Assembly (NCBI GenBank): GCA_938005545.1
Contig: CALKXV010000062.1
Location: 1-35,606 of the forward strand
Direction: 5' to 3'
DNA from: an uncultured Paracoccaceae bacterium
Lineage (GTDB): Bacteria > Pseudomonadota > Alphaproteobacteria > Rhodobacterales > Rhodobacteraceae
DNA: 35,606 nucleotides
Shown piece after piece: positions 1-7,801 of the stretch. Below the pieces are notes generated by a model. The model was given only the letters and a program-made list of their open reading frames with translations. It was not told the DNA's origin and made no database searches. Made by a program: the position numbers and the translations under genes. Numbering within the stretch: the first letter of the stretch is position 1; each line of letters begins with the position of its first letter.

Positions 1-239
1 CACAGCCGCCTCTCAGAACGAATGCCCTGACAGTATCCCAACAACAGCATCCGGATCATCAGTTCAGGATCAATCGAGGGGCGACCGCGAGAGCTGTAGG
101 ATGGTGCCAGCAGAGAACGAACTTCCGACAGATCAAGGAAGCGACCAACCCCACGCATCAAGTGATCCTGCGGCACAAACTCTTCGATTGAAAACTCATA
201 AAACAACGCACCTTGCGCCACCTGCCTCGGTCCCATCAT
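1..239 (-). CDS. IS transposase, N-terminal fragment (IS5/IS1182-like, DUF772 type)
   Basis: The reading frame starts with ATG-ATG at 239 and stays open for 79 codons until the window ends. The protein begins MMGPRQVAQGALFYEFSIEE and contains GRPSIDPELMIRMLLLGYCQ and GIRSERRL. This is the N-terminal 'transposase domain' (DUF772) found in many IS5/IS1182-like DDE transposases of Rhodobacteraceae. The DDE catalytic core lies outside the window. The fragment is cut by the window edge and there is no sign that it is internally broken. Exact IS family assignment is from memory and uncertain. Confidence 0.8.
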   Translation of the reverse strand, partial: MMGPRQVAQGALFYEFSIEEFVPQDHLMRGVGRFLDLSEVRSLLAPSYSSRGRPSIDPELMIRMLLLGYCQGIRSERRL

Positions 240-314
240 CGCCGCGCCTTCCCACTCTCAAATCAAGTGAATCAGGGCCAGGCCAACCAATCAATGGACT
301 TTTGAAACTCTATC
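1..314 (-). mobile_element. 5' part of an IS element, left copy
   Basis: This is the start of an insertion sequence running off the left edge, in inverted orientation to the copy at the right edge. Beyond the transposase start codon, about 75 bases of leader still align with the right-hand copy (both contain GATTGGTTGG and GAGAGTGG). This places the outer end of the IS near 310-316. The exact terminal inverted repeat and any target duplication cannot be fixed because the other end of the element is missing. Confidence 0.75.
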
Positions 315-397
315 CGGACTTTGTTTGTTGTCGTTCATTGCTTAGAAAAAAGGGGCTGCTTTTTGATGTCGCAACAAGCGAAGCTTTCTGAGACACG

Positions 398-1111
398 CTA
401 ATCGCTGTTTTCGGGTACATTCAGGTTTTTGGAGGTTCCAATGCGCACTTTCGCGAACTTAGGAAAGAAAGTTGTTTGCTTGTCTATTGGGTCTCGCGAC
501 CCTGAGTGTTCGCGTGCGATTTGACAGACTAGTGACCAAACTGGATCGAAGTTTGTCTTGAGCTTCAGCTTATTGCTCACAAGCGCGTAGAGATCACCCA
601 TCGTTATTAACTTCTCAGCTTCGCTTTTTTTGATTTCGATGCCGAAAATTTCTTCAATAGACATTAGCATCTCGACGTCATCTAAATCGTCACCGAGGTT
701 TATAGTATTGAGGCGCTGTGTGATGCGCGGTCTGCCATGCTGAAACAACCAAAGCGACAATAGCCCCAGCACACCTATCGTTAAGTAGGGTTCAGCACGG
801 CACCCTTCTTCAAACGCTTCGTAGATGATGTCCTCTCCCAGCCAGAACCAGACTGCAGCAGTCAGGACACTTGTCAAAAGAACTACTCCTGCGCACAGGA
901 TCGAAAGCCGCCGGTGATTTAGGTACAGCGTCACTGCGATGAGAAAAACTAAGCCAACACCCAATGGAGACGTAAAGAAGAAATACAGTTCTTCAAACCG
1001 ATTGATACTGCCACTATTTGGATCCCAACTCGGCCGCACCTTGTCGCAGACCTCTGCAAAAGCAGGCGAACCTGCAATCAACGCAATTGTGCCATATACA
1101 GTCAACTTCAT
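398..1111 (-). CDS. Membrane protein with a degenerate acyl-carrier-protein-like domain
   Basis: The chosen start is the ATG at 1111 (237 aa), because it opens directly into a signal-like segment, MKLTVYGTIALIAGSPAFA. An upstream in-frame ATG at 1216 would add 35 residues. After the signal, two or three hydrophobic stretches follow (about residues 45-65, 70-90 and 105-123). The soluble part from about residue 125 to 185 reads like an acyl carrier protein: GDDLDDVEM at 140-148, then MSIEEIFGIEI and an MGDLYALV helix. The serine that carries phosphopantetheine in ACP (the DSL motif) is absent, so it should not carry a thioester. The pattern LGxxxDDxE resembles the DUF1493 ACP-like family as I remember it. 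Function is unknown. It stands alone beside an IS and is separated from leuC by about 490 bases. Confidence 0.6.
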   Translation of the reverse strand: MKLTVYGTIALIAGSPAFAEVCDKVRPSWDPNSGSINRFEELYFFFTSPLGVGLVFLIAVTLYLNHRRLSILCAGVVLLTSVLTAAVWFWLGEDIIYEAFEEGCRAEPYLTIGVLGLLSLWLFQHGRPRITQRLNTINLGDDLDDVEMLMSIEEIFGIEIKKSEAEKLITMGDLYALVSNKLKLKTNFDPVWSLVCQIAREHSGSRDPIDKQTTFFPKFAKVRIGTSKNLNVPENSD

Positions 1112-1598
1112 CCTCGAAGACCACTCACCATTGAAACACATATCTGACATTCGCTGCGTTGCAGAAGAATTGCAAGTTGGGTTCCGAGCGAACCTTCGAC
1201 CCTTCTTCAAAAACAACTACCCAAGGCTCCGCCACAAGAGCCAACGCCGCACAAAGAATTCTGCCACAACCCATAAAACTTTAATCTCTCTTTAGGATTC
1301 GGCCCGTATCAGGGCGGTGATCTGCAGGTCATGTAGTTCTGACGAGTTCTAACCCCGCCCGGATGTTCGGGCGGGGTTACTTTTTGGCAGACGCGGCAAC
1401 ATGCCAAGTGACCTTGTTCCGCATCGCTCGGGCATGTATCACGCAGCCCATGATCAGATTTTTCGACATGGATGATCGGGCACGGCTGCCGTGGCGCTTC
1501 TTTGGAGCGGCCCACGCTATTCTTCCGCGACATTAGGCGTTCGCCCGTCTCCCTTGTCTGGCCGCACCCGGCCCCATTCGCCTAAGGATACCAAACCC
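1112..1598. other. Gene-poor gap between the ACP-like gene and leuC
   Basis: This 487-base stretch holds no convincing gene. It contains a strong intrinsic-terminator-like hairpin (1351-1386) with no obvious gene in front of it, and the leuC leader with a CTAAGGA ribosome-binding site at 1582-1588. A short frame of under 30 codons at 1451-1537 ends before leuC. It is not rich in leucine codons, so there is no support for a leader-peptide attenuator. Confidence 0.5.
1351..1386 (+). terminator. Intrinsic terminator-like hairpin
   Basis: An AACCCCGCCCG / CGGGCGGGGTT stem closes on a loop of a few bases and is followed by ACTTTTT. The T run lies on the plus-strand side, so it would stop rightward transcription. 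No plus-strand gene precedes it within the window. It could end an unannotated small RNA or be left over from a rearranged gene. Confidence 0.6.
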
Positions 1599-3005
1599 AT
1601 GACCGCACCTCGCACGATTTACGACAAAATCTGGGACGACCACGTTGCCCACGAAGCCGACGACGGCACCTGCCGCCTTTATATCGACCGCCATCTGGTC
1701 CACGAAGTGACCAGCCCGCAGGCGTTCGAAGGCCTGCGCATGACGAACCGCGACGTGCGCGCGCCTGAAAAAACCGTGGCCGTCCCAGATCACAACGTGC
1801 CGACTGACCCGACACGGCTGGAAGGTATCAAAGACGAACAGTCCCGCATTCAGGTCGAAGCCTTGCGTCAAAACGCCAAAGACTTTGGGATCGAAATGTA
1901 CGATATTGACGACGCCCGCCAAGGCATCGTGCACATCGTCGGTCCCGAACAGGGCTGGACCCAACCCGGCATGACAATCGTTTGTGGTGACAGCCACACC
2001 GCAACCCATGGTGCCTTCGGCGCTTTGGCCCACGGAATTGGCACGTCCGAAGTCGAGCACGTTCTGGCAACGCAAACGCTGATCCAGAAGAAATCAAAGA
2101 ACATGCTGGTCGAAGTCGATGGTGAACTTGCTCCGGGCGTCACCGCAAAAGACATCACCATGTCGATCATCGGAAAAACCGGCACCGCCGGTGGCACAGG
2201 TCATGTGATTGAATACGCCGGTTCCGCGATCCGCGATTTGTCGATGGAAGGCCGCATGACAGTCTGCAACATGGCCATCGAAGGTGGCGCACGTGCGGGC
2301 CTTATTGCACCGGACGAAAAGACGTTCGCCTATGTGCAAGGCCGCCCCCATGCGCCGAAAGCCGGCCAATGGGAAATGGCCGTTGCGTACTGGAAAACGC
2401 TGACATCCGACGAAGGGGCCCATTACGACTATGTTCTGAAAATGGATGCAGCCGATATTCCGCCTGTCGTCACATGGGGCACGTCCCCCGAAGATGTCCT
2501 TCCGATCACCGGGATCATCCCGGCGGCTGCCGATTTCGACGGCGGCAAGGTAGACGCCGCACAACGCTCGCTGGACTATATGGGCCTGACACCCGGTCAA
2601 AAATTGTCGGATGTGGAAATTGACACCGTCTTTATCGGGTCTTGCACCAATGGCCGGATCGAAGATTTGCGCGAAGTGGCCAAGATCATGGAAGGCCGCA
2701 AAGTGAAAGACGGTCTGCGCGCGATGATCGTTCCGGGATCGGGTCTTGTGCGGTTACAAGCCGAAGAAGAAGGCATTGCCCAAAAACTACAGGAAGCCGG
2801 ATTTGAGTGGAGGATGGCTGGGTGTTCGATGTGTCTGGGCATGAACCCCGATCAACTGGCGCCCGGTGAACGCTGTGCGTCGACCTCGAACCGCAACTTC
2901 GAAGGACGCCAAGGATATAAGGGCCGCACCCACCTGATGAGCCCTGGAATGGCTGCCGCAGCGGCTGTCACAGGTCGACTGACGGATGTGCGCGAACTTA
3001 TGTAG
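1599..3005 (+). CDS. leuC: 3-isopropylmalate dehydratase large subunit
   Basis: LeuC with LeuD isomerises 2-isopropylmalate to 3-isopropylmalate in cytoplasmic leucine synthesis. The ATG at 1599 follows CTAAGGA and gives 468 aa, the normal family length. An open frame extends further upstream but lacks family similarity. Aconitase-family motifs are intact: [13 protein letters not shown] from residue 130, GSCTNGR with Cys349, and [12 protein letters not shown] with Cys409 and Cys412. These three cysteines hold the [4Fe-4S] cluster. The C-terminal [12 protein letters not shown] substrate-binding segment is also present. LeuD is encoded about 2 kb downstream rather than directly after, because two surface-protein genes lie between them. 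LeuB is at 9678. Confidence 0.98.
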   Translation: MTAPRTIYDKIWDDHVAHEADDGTCRLYIDRHLVHEVTSPQAFEGLRMTNRDVRAPEKTVAVPDHNVPTDPTRLEGIKDEQSRIQVEALRQNAKDFGIEMYDIDDARQGIVHIVGPEQGWTQPGMTIVCGDSHTATHGAFGALAHGIGTSEVEHVLATQTLIQKKSKNMLVEVDGELAPGVTAKDITMSIIGKTGTAGGTGHVIEYAGSAIRDLSMEGRMTVCNMAIEGGARAGLIAPDEKTFAYVQGRPHAPKAGQWEMAVAYWKTLTSDEGAHYDYVLKMDAADIPPVVTWGTSPEDVLPITGIIPAAADFDGGKVDAAQRSLDYMGLTPGQKLSDVEIDTVFIGSCTNGRIEDLREVAKIMEGRKVKDGLRAMIVPGSGLVRLQAEEEGIAQKLQEAGFEWRMAGCSMCLGMNPDQLAPGERCASTSNRNFEGRQGYKGRTHLMSPGMAAAAAVTGRLTDVRELM

Positions 3006-3097
3006 TGACATAAAAATGACACAATGCGAGGCTCAAAGGTTAACAATGCTTGACTGGCCTCGCCACTAACCTACGTCGTGATACAATGTTCTGCGTA

Positions 3098-3115
3098 CGG
3101 TCCGCTGTTGGACCG
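3098..3115. repeat. Short inverted repeat before the first THxN gene
   Basis: CGGTCC and GGACCG flank a 6-base spacer, ending about 20 bases before the start codon at 3136. It could be a leader hairpin near the ribosome-binding site or a small operator. The stem is only 6 bp, so chance is possible. Confidence 0.3.
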
Positions 3116-3135
3116 CCGTTTAGTTAGGATTTGTC

Positions 3136-3939
3136 ATGTTGGTTTCAAAAATTCTGCCGTCTGTCCTCATCACGATTGGTCTAACAGCTTCAGCTTTCGC
3201 GGCACCGGTCGATATCGAAGACATTAATGGCTTCTGGGAGTCAACAACTCCTCAGATTGATGGCATTGGAACCAATTCGATCCGCTGGGGCGTGCCCGGC
3301 TTCGATAGACAAAGCGGCTATGACTTCGTCGCCAACGGCAACCAGACCGTTGAAACCGACACACCCTTCGTGCTCGGGACTTTCACGCATTTGAACTTCC
3401 CGATCAGCGGGCAGGCCCTACAAAGCGCGCTTTTGGAAGTTTCATTCAGGATCAGTGGCTTAACCAGCCCGATCATCTCGGCATTTTCCTTTTCGCACAA
3501 CGAAACCCTGAATGACCAAGCCCAATGCCCAAATGGCGCGGCCTTTGGCGTTGGCGTAAATGCACAAGGCTGCGCAGATCTTGTGCGCGCCACAGTGAAC
3601 CAGGGCCAATCGCAAAGCTTTTCCATTGGCGACGAAACGTTCGAACTGGATGTCTTGGGATTTCAGTTCGAGGGCGAAACGCTTGAGAACTTCTTTACCG
3701 AAGAAAACCGTGAAAATTCAGCCGAGCTGATCGCAATTTTGACAACGCAGGACGATCCAGATCAACCAACACCACCTGGTCCGACGTCATCACCTGACCC
3801 GACGTCACCACCAACAGATAATCCCGGGCCACCATCAGATACGCCTCCACCGCTGTCCGAAGTGCCTTTGCCTGCTGGCGGGTTACTCTTGATGTCTGGC
3901 GTCGCATTCCTTTTGTTGAGGCGCAAAATCGCAGCTTAA
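3136..3939 (+). CDS. THxN family VPLPA-CTERM surface protein (first of a tandem pair)
   Basis: The 267-residue protein has an N-terminal signal peptide ending near AFA (about residue 22). A beta-rich domain contains TFTHLN at residues 82-87, the signature of THxN-type PEP-CTERM proteins. It then has SFSHNE, and a conserved cysteine pair in QCPNG and NAQGCAD. A Pro/Ser/Thr-rich linker (about 208-240) leads to SEVPLPAGG, a hydrophobic helix and a final RRK. This C-terminus is the VPLPA-CTERM sorting signal common in Rhodobacteraceae, predicted to be cleaved by an exosortase-like enzyme at the cell surface. No such enzyme is encoded here. The protein is paralogous to the product of the next gene. 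Its specific role is unknown; extracellular polymer or biofilm association is an inference from the family. Confidence 0.85.
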   Translation: MLVSKILPSVLITIGLTASAFAAPVDIEDINGFWESTTPQIDGIGTNSIRWGVPGFDRQSGYDFVANGNQTVETDTPFVLGTFTHLNFPISGQALQSALLEVSFRISGLTSPIISAFSFSHNETLNDQAQCPNGAAFGVGVNAQGCADLVRATVNQGQSQSFSIGDETFELDVLGFQFEGETLENFFTEENRENSAELIAILTTQDDPDQPTPPGPTSSPDPTSPPTDNPGPPSDTPPPLSEVPLPAGGLLLMSGVAFLLLRRKIAA

Positions 3940-3982
3940 CGCCGGATAGCTCTTAACTTCTTCTAAAAATTGATTAGATTTT

Positions 3983-4060
3983 CTTATGCTGGTTAACGCG
4001 GCATAAGACAATGATTCCAATAAATAAAACCACGAAACTGCATTGTCACGAAGCGCTTCG
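3983..4060. repeat. Palindromes between the two THxN genes
   Basis: CTTATGC (3983-3989) and GCATAAG (4001-4007) form an inverted repeat. CGAAGCGCTTCG (4049-4060) is a perfect 12-bp palindrome. The surrounding 3950-4150 stretch is visibly AT-richer than the leu genes. These could be a weak terminator for the first gene and an operator for the second. There is no U-tract, so no firm call is possible. Confidence 0.3.
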
Positions 4061-4168
4061 CAACGTTGGTCTTGGTGTTTGATACTAGAAAAATTGAAAA
4101 GTGTTCGTCATATGTTCCAAACGTGTAATCAGTAATGTTCGCAGCCGTGGTTGCGGAAGGAGTTAAAG

Positions 4169-4930
4169 ATGAACCTTGTGAAGTTGATTGCGGCTGGTGC
4201 CGCAACGATAGCCCTCGCTCACCCAGCCGCCGCCATCACCATTACGTCTGTTAATGGTGTTTGGGAAAGCGCCGACGTCAGCCGCGGATCTGCCGATGGC
4301 CTTGGGACGAACGCAATTCTATGGGGCAAGGCGCCAAATGGGGCTGACCAAAGCGGTTATACCTTCGATTCCGCGCAAGCACCGATTTCAACCAATGTTG
4401 ATGAACTGTTCAATCTCGGTACGTTCACCCACAGCAACAAGCCGATCTATACAGACGGGCCAACTTTAAACAGCGCCGATTTGGCCATTAGTTTTACAAT
4501 CACGGGTTCGATTGAGACATACAGGTCTGTCTTCAGCTTCAACCACAATGAAACACCGAACGATGCTCGGGTCTGCGCCAACGGCCAAACCCAAAGCGCC
4601 ACCGTCAACGCGAATGGCTGTGCAGATAAGGTTTCCGTTGCGCTGAACGAAGGCGCATCCGAAGGTTTCTTTGTCGACGGACTTGAATACGTTCTCGATA
4701 TCTCGGCCTTCTTTTTCGACAACGCACTGCTGGATACGTTCTGGACCACAGAAAAGGCGGAAAACTCAGCCGAACTGCACGCGTCCTACCGTTTGATCTC
4801 AAGCGATACCCCACCGGAAGAAGGATCGCCATTCGATGATGAATCGCCATCCGAAGTACCCTTGCCGGCCAGCGGGTTACTGCTTTTGGGGGCAATCGCC
4901 GGTCTGGTCATGAAGCGTCGCAACGCCTAA
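4169..4930 (+). CDS. THxN family VPLPA-CTERM surface protein (second of a tandem pair)
   Basis: The ATG at 4169 is preceded by AAGGAG at 4157-4162, which decides this start over an in-frame TTG at 4151. The 253-residue product starts with a signal peptide ending near HPAAA. It shares the layout of the preceding protein: NGVWES, ILWG, TFTHSN at residues 85-90, SFNHNE, and VCANG / NANGCAD cysteines. It ends in SEVPLPASG (VPLPA at 230-234), a hydrophobic helix and KRRNA. It lacks the long proline-rich linker of its neighbour. The pair most likely arose by tandem duplication followed by divergence. A good intrinsic terminator follows, so the two genes form a self-contained insertion between leuC and leuD. 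Confidence 0.85.
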   Translation: MNLVKLIAAGAATIALAHPAAAITITSVNGVWESADVSRGSADGLGTNAILWGKAPNGADQSGYTFDSAQAPISTNVDELFNLGTFTHSNKPIYTDGPTLNSADLAISFTITGSIETYRSVFSFNHNETPNDARVCANGQTQSATVNANGCADKVSVALNEGASEGFFVDGLEYVLDISAFFFDNALLDTFWTTEKAENSAELHASYRLISSDTPPEEGSPFDDESPSEVPLPASGLLLLGAIAGLVMKRRNA

Positions 4931-4953
4931 GGCCGCGTCCAAAAAGACACCGA

Positions 4954-4981
4954 AGGCCCCTGTCATTCAGGGGCCTTTTTT
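4954..4981 (+). terminator. Rho-independent terminator after the THxN pair
   Basis: AGGCCCCTG pairs with CAGGGGCCT across a TCATT loop and is followed by six or more T residues. It ends transcription of the second THxN gene about 25 bases past its stop and isolates it from leuD. Confidence 0.85.
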
Positions 4982-5050
4982 CATGGGCACCCTTGCGGAC
5001 TCGATGGCGCTGATGCAGAAAGGCGCGGTTCATGAAAAAGGATCACGGCC

Positions 5051-5659
5051 ATGGAGAAATTCACCTCGCTAACCGGCATTGCAGCGCCCATGCCCCTGGT
5101 CAACATCGACACCGATATGATCATTCCCAAGCAGTTTCTCAAAACGATCAAGCGAACTGGCCTTGGTGCGAACCTGTTTGATGAAATGCGGTTTGACCGC
5201 GACGGTAACGAAGTTGACGACTTTGTTTTGAACCAGCCAGCCTATCGCTCAGCCGAGATTCTGGTTGCAGGTGACAACTTTGGGTGCGGTTCCAGCCGCG
5301 AGCACGCGCCATGGGCTTTGATGGATTTCGGCATCCGCTGCGTGATTTCGACCAGCTTTGCCGACATCTTCTACAACAACTGCTTCAAGAACGGCATTCT
5401 GCCGGTGAAGCTGCCCAAAGATCAGGTCGATGCATTGATGAAGGATGCCGAAAAAGGCGCAAATGCGCGAATCTCGGTCGACCTTGAAGCCCAGACAATA
5501 ACAAGTTCCGATGGCGAAACCTTTGCCTTCGACGTGGACCCGTTCAAAAAGCACTGCCTGCTGAACGGCCTGGATGACATTGGCCTAACGGTCGAGAACG
5601 CGGCCGCTTCGATTGACGCATTTGAGGCGAAATTGGCCCAAGACAGGCCTTGGGTCTAA
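5051..5659 (+). CDS. leuD: 3-isopropylmalate dehydratase small subunit
   Basis: This is the small swivel-domain partner of LeuC, at 202 aa the normal length. The signature [15 protein letters not shown] lies at about residues 76-90 (Cys79, Arg83). The N-terminal [15 protein letters not shown] loop is the substrate-recognition region. The ATG at 5051 follows an AAAAGGA ribosome-binding site. It lies after a terminator, so it needs its own promoter in 4982-5040, and a second terminator follows at once. LeuC and LeuD are therefore likely transcribed separately here. Confidence 0.97.
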   Translation: MEKFTSLTGIAAPMPLVNIDTDMIIPKQFLKTIKRTGLGANLFDEMRFDRDGNEVDDFVLNQPAYRSAEILVAGDNFGCGSSREHAPWALMDFGIRCVISTSFADIFYNNCFKNGILPVKLPKDQVDALMKDAEKGANARISVDLEAQTITSSDGETFAFDVDPFKKHCLLNGLDDIGLTVENAAASIDAFEAKLAQDRPWV

Positions 5660-5683
5660 AGCAACTCCAGACCACTACATGTT

Positions 5684-5710
5684 GGGCCATCCGTTCGGGT
5701 GGCCCTTTTT
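5684..5710 (+). terminator. Rho-independent terminator after leuD
   Basis: GGGCCATCCG pairs with CGGGTGGCCC around a tight loop, followed by a run of T residues. It lies 25 bases past the leuD stop codon. Confidence 0.8.
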
Positions 5711-5794
5711 CGTTTCGGAATTGATGCAAAGTCGCACCATTCCGACCACGAAATTGCCCAGAAATTCATTTAGTTTTCAGGAGTTATTGCTGTG

Positions 5795-5920
5795 ATGGCT
5801 GCAACGAGGCAGAAATGGGGCAAAACTATGGCAGACCGTCAGAACCGACGGCACGAGGCAAAACTCAGAGGATCGGGGCGAAACCCGGCCGCTGGAGTGA
5901 GAGGCAGGAACAGTGATTAA
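5795..5920 (+). CDS. Possible small basic protein upstream of the membrane protein
   Basis: A 41-codon frame begins at ATG 5795 (or GTG 5792), about a dozen bases after CAGGAG. It ends at the TAA that overlaps the first codons of the next gene (GTG at 5913). The product is very basic and low in complexity (MAATRQKWGKTMADRQNRR...). The ribosome-binding site and the 8-base overlap suggest translational coupling. Nothing in the sequence identifies a function, and it may simply be a leader frame. Confidence 0.3.
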   Translation: MAATRQKWGKTMADRQNRRHEAKLRGSGRNPAAGVRGRNSD

Positions 5921-6752
5921 CCGAATGGTCGGCGCGACCATACGCGCGGTATTCGTCATTCTACTGATCGCGACACCGTCGCTGGTCTTGCCTGGCACGA
6001 CCGCCGATGTCGCACAGATCGTCACGCTGGTGGCGCTCTTTGGCGCAGGCCTGACATTCTTCGAATATGCCTCGACCTATCCCGGGCTTATCGAATTCCG
6101 CGATGCGTCACCGTTCAATCGCATTCGGTTCGGTTCACTTTTCGTGACAATTTTCCTGCTGTCGTTGCTGGTCAGCGGCGGAATGTTCCCCACGGCCTGG
6201 ACCAATGCCGTCACGGCGCTGGGCGCCACAATCGGCCAAGCCATCGACTTCCCCTATTCACCGGTACGTCTTGTGGTGCTCATGTTGCCGCCAGATGCAT
6301 CCGTTGAACACGTACATATGGTTCGCAACGCGGCGGGGTTGGCCTATTTGATATCCCTGCTGACGCTTTTTGCCTTCATCGTCCTGCAACGCCTGTGGCA
6401 ATGGCCCTTAAACCACGGCAGCTTCAACGTCTGGGTAAACCTACCCACGTTTGATCCCACAGCAGGCGGCGATGTTGTCGACCGATTGGAACGCGACGCG
6501 CGCTTTAACATTGCGTTAGGGTTTTTACTGCCATTCCTGACCCCGGCCGTCATTAAATCAGCAACGTCGCTTTTCGGCGCCGTATCGCTGGACGGACCAC
6601 AGACCTTGATCTGGACGGTGGCAGCATGGGCGTTTCTTCCGGCATCTTTGTTCATGCGCGGCATCGCCATGGGGCGGATCGCGGCACTGATCACGCAGAA
6701 ACGAAAATTGTCGTCGGAAGCCGAAGGCAACGCGGGCTTGTTGCCAGTCTAA
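5913..6752 (+). CDS. Multi-pass membrane protein of unknown function
   Basis: The frame starts at GTG 5913 after a GAGGCAGGA stretch and encodes 279 aa. Hydrophobic segments are visible at about residues 8-28, 34-50, 72-90, 140-160, 198-220 and 228-248, so it should sit in the inner membrane with about six helices. Between them lie a loop with PYSPVRLVVLMLPPD and a soluble segment with VWVNLPTFDPTAGGDVVDR. I do not recognise a named family. The following gene overlaps its 3' end. The pairing with an exported EEP-domain protein between leuD and leuB suggests a transcription unit but not a function. Confidence 0.75.
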   Translation: MINRMVGATIRAVFVILLIATPSLVLPGTTADVAQIVTLVALFGAGLTFFEYASTYPGLIEFRDASPFNRIRFGSLFVTIFLLSLLVSGGMFPTAWTNAVTALGATIGQAIDFPYSPVRLVVLMLPPDASVEHVHMVRNAAGLAYLISLLTLFAFIVLQRLWQWPLNHGSFNVWVNLPTFDPTAGGDVVDRLERDARFNIALGFLLPFLTPAVIKSATSLFGAVSLDGPQTLIWTVAAWAFLPASLFMRGIAMGRIAALITQKRKLSSEAEGNAGLLPV

Positions 6753-7801
6753 TCTTTGCGGTGTTGGCCCAGGGTAGCTGGGCCGACCCAATCCGCGTCG
6801 CTCTCTACCACACCGAACTGGAACGGGACGGCCCCGGACTATTGCTTCGCGATATCCTGTCTGGTGATGATCCACAGATAGAAGCCATGGTGCGCGTCAT
6901 TTCCACAGCCAGTCCTGACATCCTCGTTCTGGCTGGCTTTGACTATGATCTGCACGGCATTGCGCTGACAGCCTTCACAGAGAAGCTCGGCGACTATCCA
7001 CACCATTTCGCGCGCCGTCCCAACCGGGGCCGCCAAAGTGGAAAAGACTTGAACGGCGACGGCAAATTGGGCGGCCCTGAAGACGCGTGGGGATTTGGTG
7101 AATTCCAAGGCCAAGGTGGGCTTGCGATCCTGTCCCGATGGCCGATTGACGGCGCAAACGCGCGGGACTTCACAACAACACCGTGGACAGCCCTTAGCGG
7201 GCACCACGCGCTTGCGAACACGGCTGCAAACCAACCGCTCAGCACCACTGCCCATTGGGACGTCCCCGTCACGATGCCGAACGGGTCAAAACTTCATCTG
7301 CTGGTCTGGCACGCCACCCCGCCTGTGTTCGACGGGCCCGAGGATCGAAATGGCCGACGCAACCACGATGAAACAGCGTTCTGGATCGATTATCTGAACA
7401 GCAACCCACCAAAAAACCCACCGAAGCACTTCGTTCTGACAGGAGTTGCCAATCTTGATCCTGTGGATGGCGATGGCCGGAACACAGCGCTGAACCGGCT
7501 TTTGTCGCACTCTGGCGTGCAAGACCTGATGCCCAAAAGTGCGGGCGGTCTCGAAGCGGCAAACCCAAATCACCAAGGCGACCCGGCCTTAGACACCGCT
7601 GACTGGCCAGACGGCCCAAACCGACCGGGAAATCTGCGGGTGGACTACGTGTTGCCCAGCGCAACACTGAACGCAGAAGGTGCGGGCGTCGTCTGGCCGA
7701 CAAGCGAAAATTCACTCCGCCGCGATGTCGAAACTGCTTCGCGCCACCGGTTGGTCTGGGTGGATATCGAGATGCCGAATGGCCTCGCTCAAAACAACTG
7801 A
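6626..7801 (+). CDS. Exported endonuclease/exonuclease/phosphatase family protein
   Basis: The protein has the EEP fold of secreted nucleases and phosphatases: SPDILVLAGFDYD, GLAILSRWPI, HLLVWHATPP, a metal/catalytic loop GVANLDPVDGDGRN, and the closing LRVDYVLPS. These correspond to the usual LxEV, SRxP, H/T, N-x-D and DH/DY motif order. The N-terminal start is unclear. The only in-frame ATG (6626) lies 127 bases inside the preceding gene. The signal peptide RGLVASLIFAVLAQGSWA begins only about residue 36, so a non-ATG start near 6700-6730 is plausible. The substrate cannot be inferred. The last 90 bases overlap the convergent epimerase gene. Confidence 0.8.
   Translation: MGVSSGIFVHARHRHGADRGTDHAETKIVVGSRRQRGLVASLIFAVLAQGSWADPIRVALYHTELERDGPGLLLRDILSGDDPQIEAMVRVISTASPDILVLAGFDYDLHGIALTAFTEKLGDYPHHFARRPNRGRQSGKDLNGDGKLGGPEDAWGFGEFQGQGGLAILSRWPIDGANARDFTTTPWTALSGHHALANTAANQPLSTTAHWDVPVTMPNGSKLHLLVWHATPPVFDGPEDRNGRRNHDETAFWIDYLNSNPPKNPPKHFVLTGVANLDPVDGDGRNTALNRLLSHSGVQDLMPKSAGGLEAANPNHQGDPALDTADWPDGPNRPGNLRVDYVLPSATLNAEGAGVVWPTSENSLRRDVETASRHRLVWVDIEMPNGLAQNN

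Noticed and set aside
939-1295. Plus-strand 118-codon open frame across the ACP-like gene
   Set aside because: It is antisense to a gene with a signal peptide and a recognisable domain, and its own protein has no plausible features.
1309-1533. Minus-strand 74-codon open frame before leuC
   Set aside because: It spans the terminator hairpin, has low-complexity basic sequence, no ribosome-binding site that I can see and no recognisable domain.
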